Source of the DNA: Planctomycetota bacterium | GTDB taxonomy: Bacteria > Planctomycetota > Phycisphaerae > UBA1845 > PWPN01 | NCBI GenBank assembly: GCA_020346805.1 | Contig: CP070790.1 | Coordinates: 2,843,406-2,854,116, forward strand | DNA: 10,711 nt | Direction of reading: 5' to 3' | Part shown: piece by piece, positions 1-6,734 of the stretch | Layout: each line of letters opens with the position of its first letter | Position numbering within the stretch: the stretch's first letter is position 1 | Made by a program: the position numbers and the translations under genes | The notes under the pieces: model-generated | The model's input: the letters and a program-made list of their open reading frames with translations, nothing else | The model's database searches: none | What the model was told of the DNA's origin: nothing

Positions 1-152
1 CATCAACTTGCAGTATATTATAGTTCAGATTGTCGTTTGGAGGTTAATCAAATATCGACTCTATATGGGTTATTATAACAATATATGCCCATAATTCACA
101 AAAAAAATGTCACATATGCACGAGACTTCAATAAGCGCTTTAGTATGGTGAC
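1..152. other. AT-rich leader, no gene seen
   Basis: All three forward frames are broken by stops and no start with a ribosome binding site opens a plausible gene. A very degenerate upstream part of the relic that follows could lie here, but no residue run is convincing. Confidence 0.4.
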
Positions 153-375
153 TTGATCTTAATAATGTGATCCACCAGGAACGGGTAAAACCATGTTCAG
201 TAAAGGCATATATATGTTGCCAAGATCGTCGGCCAACAAAACGCCTACGCTGATCAGCGCTCCGGAACCGTCATGTGCTGAAAACTTGATCGACAGTTGT
301 AAGATTCTCCGTGAAGGTTACACTGATTCAACACTATTAATAGCGTCGAGGCCGACCTATCTAATTGAGCAGTTA
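153..375 (+). pseudogene. Decayed ComM/YifB-like (Mg-chelatase-type) AAA+ ATPase fragment
   Basis: From 169 the first forward frame reads DPPGTGKTMFSKGI, which fits the Walker A region of ComM/YifB-family ATPases (family pattern GPPGxGKTMLAKRLP). Just upstream, 153-167 reads LILIM in another frame. This is the hydrophobic strand expected directly before Walker A, so one extra base near 168 has broken the frame. About 20 residues after Walker A, KTPTLISA resembles the family's TTKIYSA segment, and LLIASRP near 340-357 resembles the RPFRxPHH approach. What follows diverges and runs into the sulfatase start. There is no Walker B or second half and no intact start, so this is a relic, not a working gene. 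An open frame runs on to 501, but past 392 it overlaps the sulfatase out of frame. Family assignment is by eye from short motifs; another Walker ATPase remains possible. Confidence 0.5.
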
Positions 376-391
376 TATATACGGAGTTGCT

Positions 392-1846
392 ATGAGACAT
401 CCAAAGGTTTTCAAAGTCTTGGGATTGTATTCTGTGATCCTGACCGTTCCCGGATGCCTTGGGGCCGCCCCGCCGATCGCCAAAGGCCGGCCGGCGGATA
501 AACCCAATATTGTCTTCATCCTGGCCGACGATCTGGGCTGGAGGGACGTGAGTTACCACGGCAGCGAAATCGCCACCCCCAACATCGACAGGCTGGCCGC
601 CGGGGGAACCAGGCTCAACCAGTTTTATACCCAACCGATCTGCACGCCGACACGAACGTGTTTGATGACCGGCCGTTATCCCATACGTTACGGGATGCAG
701 GTGGGCCTGGTTCGGCCGTGGGGCAAATATGCTCTGCCCGCGGAAGAACGTACATTGGCCGAAGCCCTGAAAGAAGCAGGATACTTTACCGCCATCTGCG
801 GCAAATGGCACATAGGACACCAAAGTAAAGACGTTATACCAACCGCACAGGGTTTTGATTATCAATATGGCTTCCTCCACGGGGCGATTGATTATTACAA
901 GCATCTGGTCCGCGGCAATGCGGGGCGGGATTGGAGCCGCAACGGTAAGCCGATATATGAAGAAGGTTATGCGACCGATCTAATCGCCGCTGAAGCGATC
1001 GGACTGATCGAAAAACATGATTTTTCCAAACCGATGTTTCTCTATTTGCCCTTCAACGCCCCCCATGGACCGGTCAAGGGCCGCGACGGCACCCCGCAGG
1101 CCCCGAAGAAATACATCGACAAATACGAGCATATCAAAAACGAAGGTCGGCAGATCCATGCAGCCATGACAGACTGCCTGGACGAGGCTATCGGAAATAT
1201 TATCGCAGCCTTGAACAAACGCGGCATGCGCGACAATACCTTGATTATATTCTGTTCGGACAACGGCGGCGGCGGTCACGGCAAACCCGATACCGTGCCG
1301 CTCCGCGGTGAAAAAAACTCGCTCTACGAAGGCGGAGTCCGGGTGCCGGCACTGGCTTACTGGCCGGGCAAAATCAAGGCCGGTGCTATCGTCGATAAAC
1401 CGCTGCACATCGTTGATATGTACCCCACACTCATCAAACTGGCCGGCGGATCGCTCGCTCAACCATTGCTCCTCGACGGCCTGGATGCCTGGGCTACCAT
1501 TGCCCATGGAGCACCATCACCCCATGAGGATATCCTCATCAACAGCGCCCCTTATACCGGGGCGGTACGTTGTGGCAACTGGAAAGTGGTGCACAACGGT
1601 CATCTGCCCGGGGCTTCTTATGAAGGTCCGCCGGTTAAGGAAAACAAGTACGAACTATTCAACCTCAAAGACGATCCCTACGAGAAGAATAATCTTGCCA
1701 AGAAGTTCCCCAAAAAACTCGAACAGCTCAAAATAATACTGGATAAGTACAACAGACAGGCCGCGAAAATCAGATTGAATCCCAACTATCCTCCCGGCGG
1801 ACTCGAGAACTGGAAACCACCCAAGGTTTGGGGAAAGTTCGACTAA
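392..1846 (+). CDS. Secreted formylglycine-dependent sulfatase, arylsulfatase B-like
   Basis: This 484-residue alkaline-phosphatase-fold sulfatase hydrolyses sulfate esters, probably on glycans, outside the cytoplasm. Residues 1-26 are a signal peptide. VPGC at 19-22 is a near-lipobox, so it may be a lipoprotein; cleavage near LGA-AP is the alternative. Metal ligands D46/D47 start the domain (FILADDLGW). The maturation motif C84-T-P-T-R88 followed by LMTGR makes Cys84 the residue converted to formylglycine by FGE or anSME, neither encoded here. Other active-site residues are present: K138 and H140 (CGKWH), H225 (APHGP), D290/N291 (SDNGG) and K308. The C-terminal subdomain contains LFNLKDDP. 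The QPxCTPxR context resembles animal ARSB and its bacterial relatives; substrate is unknown. Start: ATG 392 has ACGGAG at 381-386; a TTG nine codons earlier would add residues before the signal peptide and lacks a good site. The 184-bp gap to the M28 gene permits co-transcription. Confidence 0.95.
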   Translation: MRHPKVFKVLGLYSVILTVPGCLGAAPPIAKGRPADKPNIVFILADDLGWRDVSYHGSEIATPNIDRLAAGGTRLNQFYTQPICTPTRTCLMTGRYPIRYGMQVGLVRPWGKYALPAEERTLAEALKEAGYFTAICGKWHIGHQSKDVIPTAQGFDYQYGFLHGAIDYYKHLVRGNAGRDWSRNGKPIYEEGYATDLIAAEAIGLIEKHDFSKPMFLYLPFNAPHGPVKGRDGTPQAPKKYIDKYEHIKNEGRQIHAAMTDCLDEAIGNIIAALNKRGMRDNTLIIFCSDNGGGGHGKPDTVPLRGEKNSLYEGGVRVPALAYWPGKIKAGAIVDKPLHIVDMYPTLIKLAGGSLAQPLLLDGLDAWATIAHGAPSPHEDILINSAPYTGAVRCGNWKVVHNGHLPGASYEGPPVKENKYELFNLKDDPYEKNNLAKKFPKKLEQLKIILDKYNRQAAKIRLNPNYPPGGLENWKPPKVWGKFD

Positions 1847-2030
1847 CACGAACAATTGCGGTGGGTTTCCTGGTCAAGATCCGGCCTATTTCATCGGGCT
1901 TGGAACGCCGTTTGATCGATCTCGGCCGCCAGGAACACAAGAAACCTCAAAAAAGATTCCCGGCACTCTTTGATCCTCAATACTGGAAAAACACTTTGAG
2001 GTCACAGTAAAATATGATTAGGATGACCAT
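1847..2030. other. Sulfatase-peptidase spacer with a weak hairpin
   Basis: This 184-bp gap has no convincing promoter. CCTCAA and TTGAGG near 1974-2001 can pair around a 15-base loop, but no T-run follows, so termination is doubtful. An open frame of 60 codons starting at 1828 runs through it, overlaps the sulfatase end, and has no recognisable sequence. Confidence 0.3.
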
Positions 2031-3092
2031 ATGCCCTTGCATGGTATGACAAAAATTAAACAATTTATTCGGCGACACCGAATACGAATAATTGTTTACC
2101 TGCTGCTAGCGAGTATACTCCTGGCAGTTCTACTGCTTGGAGGGTTTTACATGATCAGTATGCCGGGCCGATCGCATGTTGGTCCGTTACCCGAACTAAC
2201 CGTCGAAGAAATAGAAATTCGCCATCGATTACAAACCCATATCGAAATGCTGGCCGGTACCATCGGAGAGCGGAATGTCTTCGCCTCGCAATACCCCCAA
2301 CTGCGGAAAGCGGAAGCCTATATACGCAAGCAGTTCGATCTAACCGGTTATAAGGTTGAAGAACAGGTATTTAAGGTTTTCAATCGGGATGTTTGCAATA
2401 TTGAGGCCACCTTAACAGGCGTATCCGAAAAAGATGAAATTTTGATAGTGGGCGCTCATTATGATGCTGTCGTCAATTCCCCTGCCGCCAACGATAACGC
2501 TTCCGGCGTGGCCGGCATTTTGGAAATCGCCCGATTGCTCTATGATCGAAAACCGGCTCGGACGGTACGCTTCGTCGCTTTCGTCAATGAAGAACCGCCA
2601 TTCTTTCAGACCAAGGACATGGGAAGCCTGGTCTATGCAAAGAATACTCGTCAGCAAAAGGACAATATTATTGGAATGATTTCTCTGGAGACGATCGGCT
2701 ATTACAGCGACACGGAAGGGGGGCAAAAGTATCCGTTTCCGTTCAGTCTATTCTATCCTTCGGTCGGTAATTTCATCGGTTTAGTCGGCAACCTTGGTTC
2801 CCGATCCTTGGTGCGAAATTCGATCGGTCTTTTTCGCAAACATACTGCCTTTCCTTCCGAGGGTGTGGCCGCACCGGGTTTTATTCCCGGTATCGATTGG
2901 TCCGACCACTGGTCTTTCTGGCAGCAGGGTTATAAGGCATTAATGGTCACCGATACCGCACCTTATCGATACCCTTATTACCACACTCAACAGGACACCC
3001 CCGATAAAATAGACTACGACCGAACGGCACGCGTCGTCGCCGGCCTTGCTCATATGGTCTTCGGGCTGGCCTCTACAGATGAGCCGGATTAA
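2031..3092 (+). CDS. Membrane-anchored M28-family zinc aminopeptidase/peptidase
   Basis: Predicted 353-residue co-catalytic zinc peptidase of family M28. A basic N-terminus (KIKQFIRRHRIR) is followed by one hydrophobic segment at about residues 18-42, so the catalytic domain should sit in the periplasm on an N-terminal anchor. The ligand set is complete: H143 and D145 in AHYD, bridging D155 in NDNASG, catalytic E187 with ligand E188, E220 in SLETIGYY, and H318 in YYHTQQDTPDKIDY. DWSDHWSFW at 289-297 is the usual loop ahead of the last histidine. Length fits a single-domain M28 protein; no PA or PDZ insert is seen. Substrate (free peptides, or glutaminyl-cyclase-like activity known in this fold) cannot be told. 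AGGATG at 2020-2025 supports the ATG at 2031; Met6 at 2046 is a less likely start. No terminator is evident after the sulfatase. Confidence 0.92.
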   Translation: MPLHGMTKIKQFIRRHRIRIIVYLLLASILLAVLLLGGFYMISMPGRSHVGPLPELTVEEIEIRHRLQTHIEMLAGTIGERNVFASQYPQLRKAEAYIRKQFDLTGYKVEEQVFKVFNRDVCNIEATLTGVSEKDEILIVGAHYDAVVNSPAANDNASGVAGILEIARLLYDRKPARTVRFVAFVNEEPPFFQTKDMGSLVYAKNTRQQKDNIIGMISLETIGYYSDTEGGQKYPFPFSLFYPSVGNFIGLVGNLGSRSLVRNSIGLFRKHTAFPSEGVAAPGFIPGIDWSDHWSFWQQGYKALMVTDTAPYRYPYYHTQQDTPDKIDYDRTARVVAGLAHMVFGLASTDEPD

Positions 3093-3140
3093 CAGGAACA
3101 ACGGATTTATAAATACAAAAAACCAAAACGGCAGAAACCA

Positions 3141-3210
3141 GCCTTTGAGATTGATTATGTAATTGCATATACTCATTATAACAACCGACCTTTTCAACAA
3201 TCTCAACGGC
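3141..3210. repeat. Imperfect 16-bp inverted repeat spanning the promoter (possible operator pair)
   Basis: The left arm 3141-3156 matches the reverse complement of the right arm 3195-3210 at 14 of 16 positions, with a perfect 9-bp core TTGAGATTG (3145-3153) / CAATCTCAA (3198-3206). The left arm contains the -35 box and the right arm lies just downstream of the predicted transcription start. Arm centres are 54 bp apart, close to five helical turns, which would suit one regulator bound at two sites. In RNA only the right arm would be transcribed, so an RNA hairpin from this promoter is unlikely. Confidence 0.45.
3145..3173 (+). promoter_or_regulatory. Sigma70-type promoter for the isomerase-like gene
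   Basis: The -35 TTGAGA (3145-3150) and -10 TATACT (3168-3173) each match consensus at 5 of 6 positions with the optimal 17-base spacer. Transcription would start near 3180, giving a leader of about 80 bases before the ATG at 3262, with the ribosome site AGGAG at 3250-3254. This suggests the gene is transcribed independently of the peptidase gene upstream. Confidence 0.6.
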
Positions 3211-3261
3211 TTTGTCAATTTCGCTGGATGGGTATGAATCAATAAAAAAAGGAGCTCACAA

Positions 3262-4806
3262 ATGAATCGCCGCACTTTTCTAGGAAGCAGCTTGGGAGCA
3301 GTCATTGCCGGTAATGCACCATTAAACACCTTCTTGCAAGAAGCCCAAGCATCCTCTTCAGCATCGGCCGGCTCAACAAGCATCAACAACAATCCCAGCT
3401 CAGTTAAACTCAATATAAAACCGGTAATGACCGCATTGATTCATACTGATGTATGGGAAGGGCCTTGCAGATTCAACGTTGTTACTCCCTGTGAGGAAGA
3501 AGCCCAAGTTGTCAAAACGTTTCAAAAGTTTGTAAACGACATAAAGAACAATAGGTTTCCGTTTAACCGGGGCGATGTAAATATCTTCGAACCGAACCTT
3601 ATAACTTTTTCAGAAGACTTTAGCTTAAAGGAAGAACAATTAAACAAGCTGGACCGAGACAGCAGAGAAATAGATGCATATTTTATAAAACCCGATGGTG
3701 CTTCAATTGCAACATTCGAAATTGCCTCCAGATATAACAAACCGGTAATACTATTGGGGCTGAGCTGCAGAACGGTCGATATTGCCGCTTACTCACGCAG
3801 TAAAGGCCAACAAGTATTGGTACCCAATAATAAAGACGAATTGGGCAAATTGATCTATCTTTTACGGGCCAAAAAAGTGTTCAACAAAACAAGGGTCTTA
3901 TTTCCAACAGAACGCGGCCTGCCTCCCGTCGCCTCAATCGCAAGTATCAACGACCCACAAGAACTCGAGGCAAGGTTCGGAATCACCGTTATGAGAATTT
4001 CATACCAGGAGCTTACCGAGGAAGTGGATAGAGTAATGAGTGGTAAAACCGAAAGGAAACACGCTGAGGAATTCGCAGATCGATTAATTCGAAACTCTCG
4101 GCAGTCATATCTTGAAAGTAAGTATGTCGCAGCAAGCATCCAGTTTTATCAAACGGTAATCAATTTGATGAACAGGTACGATTGTAATGCCTTCACTATT
4201 GAGTGTTTTGAATTTTGTTCCAGCAGACTTCCTGAAAAATGGAAGATAACGCCTTGTCTGATTCATACCCTTTTAAAAGATCAGGGCTTTGCTTCAAGTT
4301 GTGAAGCCGACTTCGGAGCTCTATTATCCATGCGTCTGCTAATGTCTGTCTCCGGAAAATCCTCACATTTGGGAAATGTATTCCTACGCAGGGAAAATAT
4401 TCTGGAAATAAATCATAGCGCCCCCGGTACCAGGATGAATGGATATAATCGACCCGCCCTGCCTTATAAACTGGGGCGCTTTACTGACTGCGGATGGGGA
4501 ACCAAGGCGGTGGTCGACTTTATGAATAATAACGAAAAGAAAATAACGGCCGTGAGAATTAATCCTCTAGCCACCAAAATGCTTGTACTGAGGGGCACAC
4601 TTGTCGGGGCAGGCGGCTGGGACAAAGACCATCTTGGTTGTTCGGTGGCCGCTCATATTAAACCTTTGAACAGCGGAGATTCGGAAGAATTTATCAGAAA
4701 ACAGACAGATTACGGTAATCATCTCATATGGGTTTACGGTGATTATGCAGACCAAATGGAACAGCTCGGCAATTTACTCGATATGGAAGTTGAAGTTGTC
4801 AGTTAG
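3262..4806 (+). CDS. Tat-exported L-fucose/L-arabinose isomerase-like protein
   Basis: The 514-residue protein begins MNRRTFLGSSLGAVIAG, a twin-arginine signal with R3-R4 and a weak hydrophobic stretch, then a Ser/Ala/Asn-rich linker (about 28-48). From residue 50 it resembles the fucose/arabinose isomerase superfamily. Residues 137-170 look like a Rossmann-type segment (FIKPDGASIA; KPVILLGLSCR). E314 in FTIECF and CEADFGALLSM (E348, D350) correspond to the family's metal-binding acidic positions. The end, YGNHLIWVYGDY (H487) then LGNLLDMEVEVV, matches the usual C-terminal histidine strand and close, so the protein is full length. Known relatives isomerise aldoses to ketoses in the cytoplasm with Mn2+; export makes a true isomerase role uncertain, and glycan binding or another reaction is possible. 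AGGAG lies 7 bases before the ATG. The stop TAG (4804-4806) overlaps the end of a MITE-like element. Confidence 0.82.
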   Translation: MNRRTFLGSSLGAVIAGNAPLNTFLQEAQASSSASAGSTSINNNPSSVKLNIKPVMTALIHTDVWEGPCRFNVVTPCEEEAQVVKTFQKFVNDIKNNRFPFNRGDVNIFEPNLITFSEDFSLKEEQLNKLDRDSREIDAYFIKPDGASIATFEIASRYNKPVILLGLSCRTVDIAAYSRSKGQQVLVPNNKDELGKLIYLLRAKKVFNKTRVLFPTERGLPPVASIASINDPQELEARFGITVMRISYQELTEEVDRVMSGKTERKHAEEFADRLIRNSRQSYLESKYVAASIQFYQTVINLMNRYDCNAFTIECFEFCSSRLPEKWKITPCLIHTLLKDQGFASSCEADFGALLSMRLLMSVSGKSSHLGNVFLRRENILEINHSAPGTRMNGYNRPALPYKLGRFTDCGWGTKAVVDFMNNNEKKITAVRINPLATKMLVLRGTLVGAGGWDKDHLGCSVAAHIKPLNSGDSEEFIRKQTDYGNHLIWVYGDYADQMEQLGNLLDMEVEVVS

Positions 4807-5056
4807 CCCGCATATTTCACGGATCTTACCGCCCGGCGGATGCTTTTTCCGCCCGACTTCGTCAGAGCCGACGATTTTTCCTCGACGTATTACCGAATAC
4901 GCCTGTGGCAAATTGCCGTCTCTTCCTCGCCGGACGAAAAAATCATCGCGCCGGAAACTACACTCTATAAATCAGCATAATATCGTTGTGCAACGTAACT
5001 AATTTTTTCGGCGGACCTTACGAATATCAGCGAAAACACCCGTAAAATATGCGGGC
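4806..5056. mobile_element. MITE-like non-autonomous element with terminal inverted repeats and TA flanks
   Basis: Positions 4804-4824 (starting TAGCCCGCATATTT) and the reverse complement of 5038-5058 agree at 19 of 21 bases, with the first 14 identical. Taking TA as the duplicated target, the element is 251 bp (GCCCGC to GCGGGC) with TA at 4804-4805 and 5057-5058. No transposase is encoded; the interior of about 210 bp holds only short GC-rich palindromes such as CCGCCCGGCGG near 4830 and a partial inverted pair near 4873-4887/4932-4950. Removing the element plus one TA restores AGT TAG ATT, so the upstream gene would have the same stop codon. It sits between two convergent genes and its ends could act in transcription termination. 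The termini remind me of a deletion derivative of a bacterial IS, but I cannot name the family with confidence. Confidence 0.65.
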
Positions 5057-5123
5057 TAGATTCAGAAGGCACAGGTAAAGACAACATCACGATCAATTGT
5101 GACTGTTCCACCAATGCCTGGCC

Positions 5124-5654
5124 TTACAGGAAAACTCGCCAAGGCTCGGGGTATTCGACAAGCCCTGACACCCGACGTAGCAAACCGGACTCCAACTCCA
5201 TAACCATGTCATGCTCTGTCTTGAAAATCGTCTCAAGGTTTGTGGTGCCGATTGGAACGAAGCCGAAACGCAAGTAGTACTGCAGACTTCCAGTGGTGAA
5301 TACGGCTCTATATCCGTGTCCCTGGCACTGTTCAAGACCTTCGCGAATAAGCAGTGAACCGATACCTCGCTTCTGCCACTTACGACCTACACCAACCGGT
5401 CCAAGTACGCATACGGGAATATCGGGGAAGTCAGTAAGTTTCACCGGGCTGAAAAATATGTGCCCAACAATTGTGTCGTTCAGAACGGCCACGAGGGAAA
5501 TGTACGTCCCAATATCAACTTGTCGACGCATCTCATCCACGATCCCGGCTTCAGCATCACCCGATCCGTAAGTTTCACGAAATACCTCAACAATAAGATC
5601 ACGGATCGTTTCCTGATCTGCCGGCGTCTCTGATCGAATTGATACGTTACTCAT
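5124..5654 (-). CDS. GNAT-family N-acetyltransferase (YhbS-like)
   Basis: A complete 176-residue GNAT protein predicted to transfer an acetyl group from acetyl-CoA to an amine in the cytoplasm. Motif A is clear: LGPVGVGRKWQKRGIGSLLI at about 84-103, with pyrophosphate-binding Q94-x-x-G97-x-G99. It is followed by GYRAVF, then YYLRFGF at 126-132, the signature seen in YhbS-type members; strands near 52-70 (LVAVLNDTIVGHIFFSP) form the core sheet. Substrate is unknown. ATG at 5654 has only a weak GAGAA ahead. A strong GGAGGAG lies about 35 bases upstream with no ATG, GTG or TTG placed to use it in this frame, so it does not define the start. The gene converges on the isomerase-like gene across the MITE-like element. 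Confidence 0.9.
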   Translation of the reverse strand: MSNVSIRSETPADQETIRDLIVEVFRETYGSGDAEAGIVDEMRRQVDIGTYISLVAVLNDTIVGHIFFSPVKLTDFPDIPVCVLGPVGVGRKWQKRGIGSLLIREGLEQCQGHGYRAVFTTGSLQYYLRFGFVPIGTTNLETIFKTEHDMVMELESGLLRRVSGLVEYPEPWRVFL

Positions 5655-6018
5655 AATGTTCTCATGCGTTTTATTAAAAAAATGTGGGGCTCCTCCAGAT
5701 TAATTGGTCGACGGGCGCAGGTCTATAATTGCATTTATCATAAACCGTCAACCAACATCGCCCCTTCGGCCTGCGGACGGGTGCCCAGAGGCCCGAGCCA
5801 ACTGTAACCAACACAACTATAATCAGTTAATGAATAGAATACCATTAAATTGCCCGCTAATAGGGAGGAGAGCCTTTTAACGTTTAATTGAACGTCAAAA
5901 AGTGTTCGCCTGTGCTCTATATAATTCTAAATTTGACGCGACGAAGCCTGGTAAAGCAAATTGTCAACCTGAACCGTAAAGAACAAAAACCTCGCTAGCA
6001 ATCAAAAAACAACACAAT
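5655..6018. other. Intergenic region between divergent genes, with a GC-rich hairpin
   Basis: No plausible gene is seen. Positions 5766-5796 form a GC-rich island in an AT-rich spacer: GGCCT (5768-5772) pairs with AGGCC (5789-5793) around an inner GGG-TG-CCC, and the stem extends outward past one bulged base. The octamer AACCAACA occurs on both sides of this island, at about 5750 and 5807. A small palindrome, ACGTT-TAATTG-AACGT, lies near 5880-5895. Confidence 0.4.
5722..5751 (-). promoter_or_regulatory. Possible sigma70 promoter for the GNAT gene
   Basis: On the minus strand TTGACG (5746-5751) and TATAGA (5722-5727) are 18 bases apart, matching consensus at 5/6 and 4/6. Transcription would begin near 5715, giving a leader of roughly 60 bases. 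Moderate quality only. Confidence 0.35.
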
Positions 6019-6047
6019 TAGACAATAGCTGACTTTCATGATACAAT
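6019..6047 (+). promoter_or_regulatory. Sigma70-type promoter for the small zinc-ribbon gene
   Basis: TAGACA (6019-6024) and TACAAT (6042-6047) each match consensus at 5 of 6 positions with a 17-base spacer. The start of transcription near 6054 leaves a leader of about 34 bases containing AGGCAGG before the ATG at 6088. Confidence 0.55.
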
Positions 6048-6087
6048 AGCCAATAGTCATACTTGCATTTCGAAAGGCAGGCAAAAG

Positions 6088-6279
6088 ATGAGAACGATTA
6101 ATTTAGAATGCAACGAATGTAGGGCCATGTTTAATGATGTAGAGGCATACCAAGGCGAAATCTACAGATTTGAAAAAGGTCGTATTCGCAAAAGAGCAGA
6201 TTTTCCAGAAAAGTTAAACTGCCCTGAGTGCAAGAAGTTTTCAACTTTTTTAATTTGTAAACCAAGCAAAGTATTGTAA
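6088..6279 (+). CDS. Small zinc-ribbon protein of unknown function
   Basis: The 63-residue product has two CxxC knuckles, C8-N-E-C11 and C45-P-E-C48, 33 residues apart, the geometry of a single treble-clef or rubredoxin-like zinc ribbon; C57 is extra. The stretch between is basic (EKGRIRKR, 29-36), which would allow nucleic-acid contact. There is no signal peptide or membrane segment. I do not recognise a named family. Support for it being real: a near-consensus promoter 41 bases upstream, an AGG-type ribosome site 6-10 bases before ATG, and cysteine pairs that chance would rarely give. It is convergent with the STAS gene and the two stops are about 30 bp apart. Base composition is clearly more AT-rich than the pilT/STAS genes beside it. 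Confidence 0.7.
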   Translation: MRTINLECNECRAMFNDVEAYQGEIYRFEKGRIRKRADFPEKLNCPECKKFSTFLICKPSKVL

Positions 6280-6309
6280 AGCAATTCCGTATACAGATTT
6301 TACGAGGTG

Positions 6310-6672
6310 TCAGGAAGATTTCCGCACCTGAGCCAATGCCTCATCAACGCTATTGGTAATCTCGAACAGCTTATCCAGACGGGTAACAGCCAGGGTGCCC
6401 CTTACATCCGGATGAAGCCCGGCGAGAATAAACCGCTGGTTATGCTGCTTGAACTCACGCAGCAGATTCACCAGGGCCCCGAGCGAAAGGCTGGGCACAA
6501 ACTCAACTTTCGACAAGTCCAGAACCACAGGTAATTGGCGGGACTGTTCGGCGGCCGCTGAAACTTCCTCCTGCATCATCTGGGTATGCTCTTCTTCCAT
6601 ACGAACACAGTCGACCACGGCCAATATTACGTCTTCCTGCGGCTCGATGATTACAATCTTTTCGTCTGACAT
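6310..6672 (-). CDS. STAS-domain protein (anti-anti-sigma-factor type)
   Basis: A single STAS domain of 120 residues, the SpoIIAA/RsbV type of switch that binds an anti-sigma or serine-kinase partner and is released by phosphorylation. The domain core VVLDLSKVEFVPSLSLGALVNLL (49-71) aligns with the SpoIIAA DLSxVxFMDSSGLG loop; S61 matches the phosphorylated serine, with S63 as a second hydroxyl, while the usual Asp before it is Pro60. RFILAGLHPDVRGTLAVTRLDKLFEI (80-105) is the typical second half, including the TxLxxLF helix. Start: an in-frame ATG 19 codons further up is open, but ATG 6672 has GAGG five to eight bases upstream and begins the domain at its normal point. The gene lies 62 bp downstream of pilT on the same strand, so it is probably co-transcribed; a role in controlling motility or surface signalling is inference. 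No kinase or phosphatase partner is in the window. Confidence 0.85.
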   Translation of the reverse strand: MSDEKIVIIEPQEDVILAVVDCVRMEEEHTQMMQEEVSAAAEQSRQLPVVLDLSKVEFVPSLSLGALVNLLREFKQHNQRFILAGLHPDVRGTLAVTRLDKLFEITNSVDEALAQVRKSS

Positions 6673-6734
6673 CCGATCCTCGCTCTCGTCAAAAGACCTA
6701 TGCCGCTCTATTGTACGCAGCACCACCAAAATTA

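Noticed and set aside
193..501. 102-codon open frame with an ATG
   Set aside because: Its first half is the downstream part of the frameshifted ComM-like relic, and its second half overlaps the clearly real sulfatase out of frame.
254..904. Long minus-strand open frame of 216 codons
   Set aside because: It lies antisense to the sulfatase's catalytic N-terminal half and shows no domain; sulfatase motifs on the + strand explain the region.
1828..2010. 60-codon frame between sulfatase and peptidase
   Set aside because: It overlaps the sulfatase end, has no ribosome site or known motif, and its sequence is not recognisable.
5746..5815. Integron attC site next to the acetyltransferase gene
   Set aside because: GNAT genes are common in cassettes and the hairpin suggested attC, but paired core sites of the GTTRRRY / RYYYAAC type are not correctly placed and no integrase or second cassette is present.
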